Positions 7,106-9,144 of a stretch of 9,144 nt of DNA are shown piece by piece. The stretch covers positions 1 through 9,144 of the forward strand of contig JAFZXW010000078.1 in the NCBI GenBank assembly GCA_017616575.1, given 5' to 3'. Origin of the DNA: Candidatus Methanomethylophilaceae archaeon (GTDB lineage Archaea > Thermoplasmatota > Thermoplasmata > Methanomassiliicoccales > Methanomethylophilaceae). Below the pieces are notes generated by a model that did not search any database, was not told the origin of the DNA, and was given only the letters and a program-made list of their open reading frames with translations. Numbering within the stretch: the stretch's first letter is position 1; each line of letters opens with the position of its first letter. Made by a program: the position numbers and the translations under genes.

Positions 7106-8626
7106 ATGACGGCCGAGGCTCTCGTTCCACGCGCAGGCATGGACGTGTCGGCGAGGAGGCTCCTTCTCGTCGGCATGTGCATGATATACGTCGTGACGTG
7201 CCTCGACGGAACTATCATCAGCATCTGCGGCAAGCAGATAATGACCGACCTGGACGGGATGCAGTTCTATTCCTGGCTGACTGCGTCGTTCCTTCTCACC
7301 CAGACCGTCCTGATACCCATCGCCGGAAAGATGTCCGACCAGTTCGGACGCAAGCCCGTCCTGTACCTGGGGGTCGCGTTCTTTGCGGTCGGGTCGGCGA
7401 TGGCCGCGGCCTCGTTCAGCCCGGAGATGATGATAGTCAGCCGTGCGGTTCAAGGGATAGGGGGAGGGATGGTTTCTCCGGTGTCGAACGCCCTCGTGGC
7501 CGACGTCTACCCTCCAGAGGACAGGGCCAAGGTCATGGCCAGCATCAATCTCCTCTGCATGCTGAGCATGGTCGGGGGCCCGTTCGTCGGCGGGGTCATC
7601 TGCGCTGTGACCACCTGGCACTGGGTGTTCATCATCAACCTCCCGCTGGTCGCCCTCTTCTTCGCTCTCACGGCGAGGACGTTCCCGGAGGCCGCCCCTG
7701 AAGGGAACAAGACGATAGACTACATGGGCATGGCCGCGCTCTCGGCGATGATCCTGGGGTCCCTGTTCGCCTTCCAGTTCTACTCGTCCATGGACCTCGT
7801 CCAAATCGCGGTGATAGTGCTCGCCGTCGTCGTCCTGTTGGTAATGTTCATCCGTATCGAGACGAGGTCGGCAGAGCCCGTGATGGCCCCAAGCCTTCTG
7901 CGCAGGAAGGTGGTGAGGCTTTCCTCGACGTTCATGTTCGTCAACAACCTCGGGCTGTTCGGCGTGGTGTCCTTCATCACGCTTTACGGCATGTTCGTGT
8001 ACGGCCTGACCGAGATCGATTGCGCCATGCTCTGCATCCCGATGTTCGTCACCATGGGCGTGTTCACCGCCCTCAACGGGGCCTTCCTTCCGAAGACCGG
8101 GTACAGGCTGTGGGTGGTGGCCGGGTTCCTCCTCATGGGGGCTCCGCTGATCTTTCTTTACATCTGCGGACCCGACGCCTCCTTGACGGTGGTGGCAATT
8201 GTGATGGCCGTATTCGGGGCAGGATGCGGGGCCCTGGGGAGCACCATATCCGTGTCCCTTCAGAATCATACGGCCAAGAACGAGATGGGCATGAGCCTGG
8301 CCACTGTCAACCTTGTCCGTTCCGTGGGCTCCACGCTCGGCGCGGCAGTCTCCGCGTTCGTCATCTCGTTCATTATGGATTCGGAGATGGCAAGGTCTTC
8401 TTTCGCCTATGTTTCGGAGGAGACGGGTTTCAGCGGTACAGGCCTGCTGGACCTGGTCTCGGACACGTTCGAGGCGTTGTATCCTGGAATCAGCGAGGCC
8501 GTCATAGGGTTCTTCGGGGACGGGTTTGGGGTCTGGTCGGCCGTCATCGGCGTGGCATACCTGTTGCTTGCCCTCCTCGGGATGAAGATGGACAAGGGGT
8601 ACACGGTGTGCGAGGACGGCAGTCGA
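7106..8626 (+). CDS. MFS drug/metabolite exporter, DHA2 (EmrB/QacA) type, ending at CGA
   Basis: A 506-residue polytopic membrane transporter with hydrophobic helices throughout; length and motifs fit the 14-helix proton-antiport DHA2 group. Visible motifs: LDGTIIS in helix 1 (D34), motif A GKMSDQFGRKP (74-84), motif B RAVQGIGGG (113-121), motif C around MVGGPFVGG, and WHWVFIINLP, typical of EmrB-like proteins. It probably exports a small molecule; the convergent NRPS gene suggests a peptide product, but this is inference. The ATG at 7106 is favoured by TATA spacing; no Shine-Dalgarno sits at the right distance. The protein ends with a short hydrophilic tail (VCEDGS), then CGA (8624-8626). 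The standard-code frame continues to a TAG at 8720-8722 across the antisense of the NRPS domain. Confidence 0.87.
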
Positions 8627-8631
8627 CGTCG
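8624..8631. other. Palindrome CGACGTCG holding CGA stops of MFS and NRPS genes
   Basis: Plus-strand CGA (8624-8626) is in frame with the MFS gene, and minus-strand CGA (8631-8629) is in frame with the NRPS gene. The arrangement repeats the junction at 5503-5510, including AGC directly 5' of the octamer on one strand. On the minus strand a second in-frame CGA follows one codon later (8625-8623). Confidence 0.6.
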
Positions 8632-9144
8632 GCTGAGCGAATCCGTCAGGAACATCACCGCTTTGTCGAACTCCTCCGCCACCTTTGAGACGGTCTGGTC
8701 GTCGTATCTCTCCGAGGAGTAGATCTGCATCGAATACCCGTCCCCGTCGTCGCCGACCTTTATCCACAGGTCCGTCAGAGGCCGGTAATCGCTCCTGATA
8801 AGGGGCTCCACTTCGAACGGAGCGCTGTCGACCGCGTCGACGTCTATCTCTGTGAAATGGGCGTACTGCAGCCTGACAGTGGACTCGACGTCCATGTACC
8901 TTCTGAGCTCCCAGTAGGGGTACTCGTCGTAGGTCATCGACGCCATGACGTGGTCGGTCATCTTGCCGAGCACCCTTTTCGGGTCGCGGTCCCTTATCGC
9001 CACGGCGGCCGGGAATCCTTTGGCGTACATCCCGACGGACCCGGACAGGTCCATGTGGCCCCTTCCGTCCTCGGTAATGAAGAACAGGCACTTCTCCTTC
9101 CCGGACATGTTCCTGAACGCATATTCGAGGGCGGTGGCGAAGAA
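8629..9144 (-). CDS. NRPS condensation-type domain, C-terminal part, ending at CGA
   Basis: The last 171 residues of a larger protein whose start lies beyond the right edge; the frame is open to base 9144, so the ATG at 9108 is not its start. It resembles the second half of a condensation or epimerisation domain of non-ribosomal peptide synthetases: FFATALEYAFRNMSG, then EDGRGHMDLSGSVGMYAKGFP, which corresponds to the family's GRE-x-D-x-S-x-TVGWFT-x-x-FP region, then PLTDLWIKV and YSMQIYSSERY near the end. Ending right after this domain would fit a terminal condensation or epimerisation domain. It ends at TDSLS, then CGA (8631-8629). The standard-code frame would continue to a TAG at 8409-8407 through MFS antisense. 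A stand-alone condensation-like acyltransferase is an alternative. Confidence 0.65.

Noticed and set aside
5503..8631. Context-driven base-calling error turning TGA into CGA
   Set aside because: Unaltered TGACG, TGAGG and similar contexts occur elsewhere in the window (for example at 5714 and 7107), and the changes sit only at gene ends in frame. A targeted artefact or edit cannot be excluded without reads.
7061..9091. 676-residue open frame on the minus strand opposite the MFS gene
   Set aside because: Its product is dominated by His, Arg, Gly, Glu and Asp, typical of a G+C-rich antisense shadow, and it overlaps a well-supported transporter in full.

Overview
The window (about 60% G+C by eye) looks like a chromosomal piece of a methanogen-related archaeon of the Thermoplasmatota, most likely Methanomassiliicoccales. 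Support: an archaeal replication factor C small subunit, TATA-like boxes about 23-31 bp before the first codon of each promoter-proximal gene (leaderless style), an in-frame TAG inside an otherwise intact enzyme (as in pyrrolysine-using methanogens), and large Sel1-repeat proteins. The taxonomic call is inference.

Layout. 1-78 (-): 5' end of an unrecognised gene. 79-195: divergent promoter region. 196-5505 (+): a tight operon of three tandem Sel1-repeat proteins, a phenylacetate-CoA ligase-like adenylate-forming enzyme and an inositol-monophosphatase-family phosphatase. 5508-6467 (-): RfcS, convergent with the operon. 6468-6555: divergent promoters. 6556-7074 (+): an isochorismatase-like hydrolase with an in-frame TAG between its catalytic residues. 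7106-8626 (+): a DHA2-type MFS exporter. 8629-9144 (-): the C-terminal end of an NRPS condensation-type domain, convergent with the exporter and running off the window.

The main discovery is how genes end. Six of the nine genes whose 3' end lies in the window have no TAA, TAG or TGA at their natural end. Each has an in-frame CGA exactly where homology, operon spacing or the convergent neighbour says the protein should stop: Sel1 gene 2 (2739), the CoA ligase (4708), the phosphatase (5503), RfcS (5510-5508, -), the MFS exporter (8624) and the NRPS gene (8631-8629, -). Beyond each CGA the open frame is only a shadow of a neighbouring gene. Reading every gene codon by codon, I found no internal CGA in roughly 2,960 codons and about 195 arginines. 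The only two genes ending in TGA are those where that T is also the second base of an overlapping start codon (GTGA, ATGA). This pattern fits CGA serving as a stop signal, either read directly by the release factor or converted to UGA by C-to-U RNA editing. Deliberate or artefactual TGA-to-CGA substitution must be excluded. CDS ends below follow the CGA model; standard-code ends are given in each entry.

Both convergent pairs (phosphatase/RfcS and MFS/NRPS) share the palindrome CGACGTCG, which places a CGA on each strand two bases apart. TAG ends no gene in the CGA model, which fits its use as a pyrrolysine codon. The genome may therefore combine two departures from the standard code.
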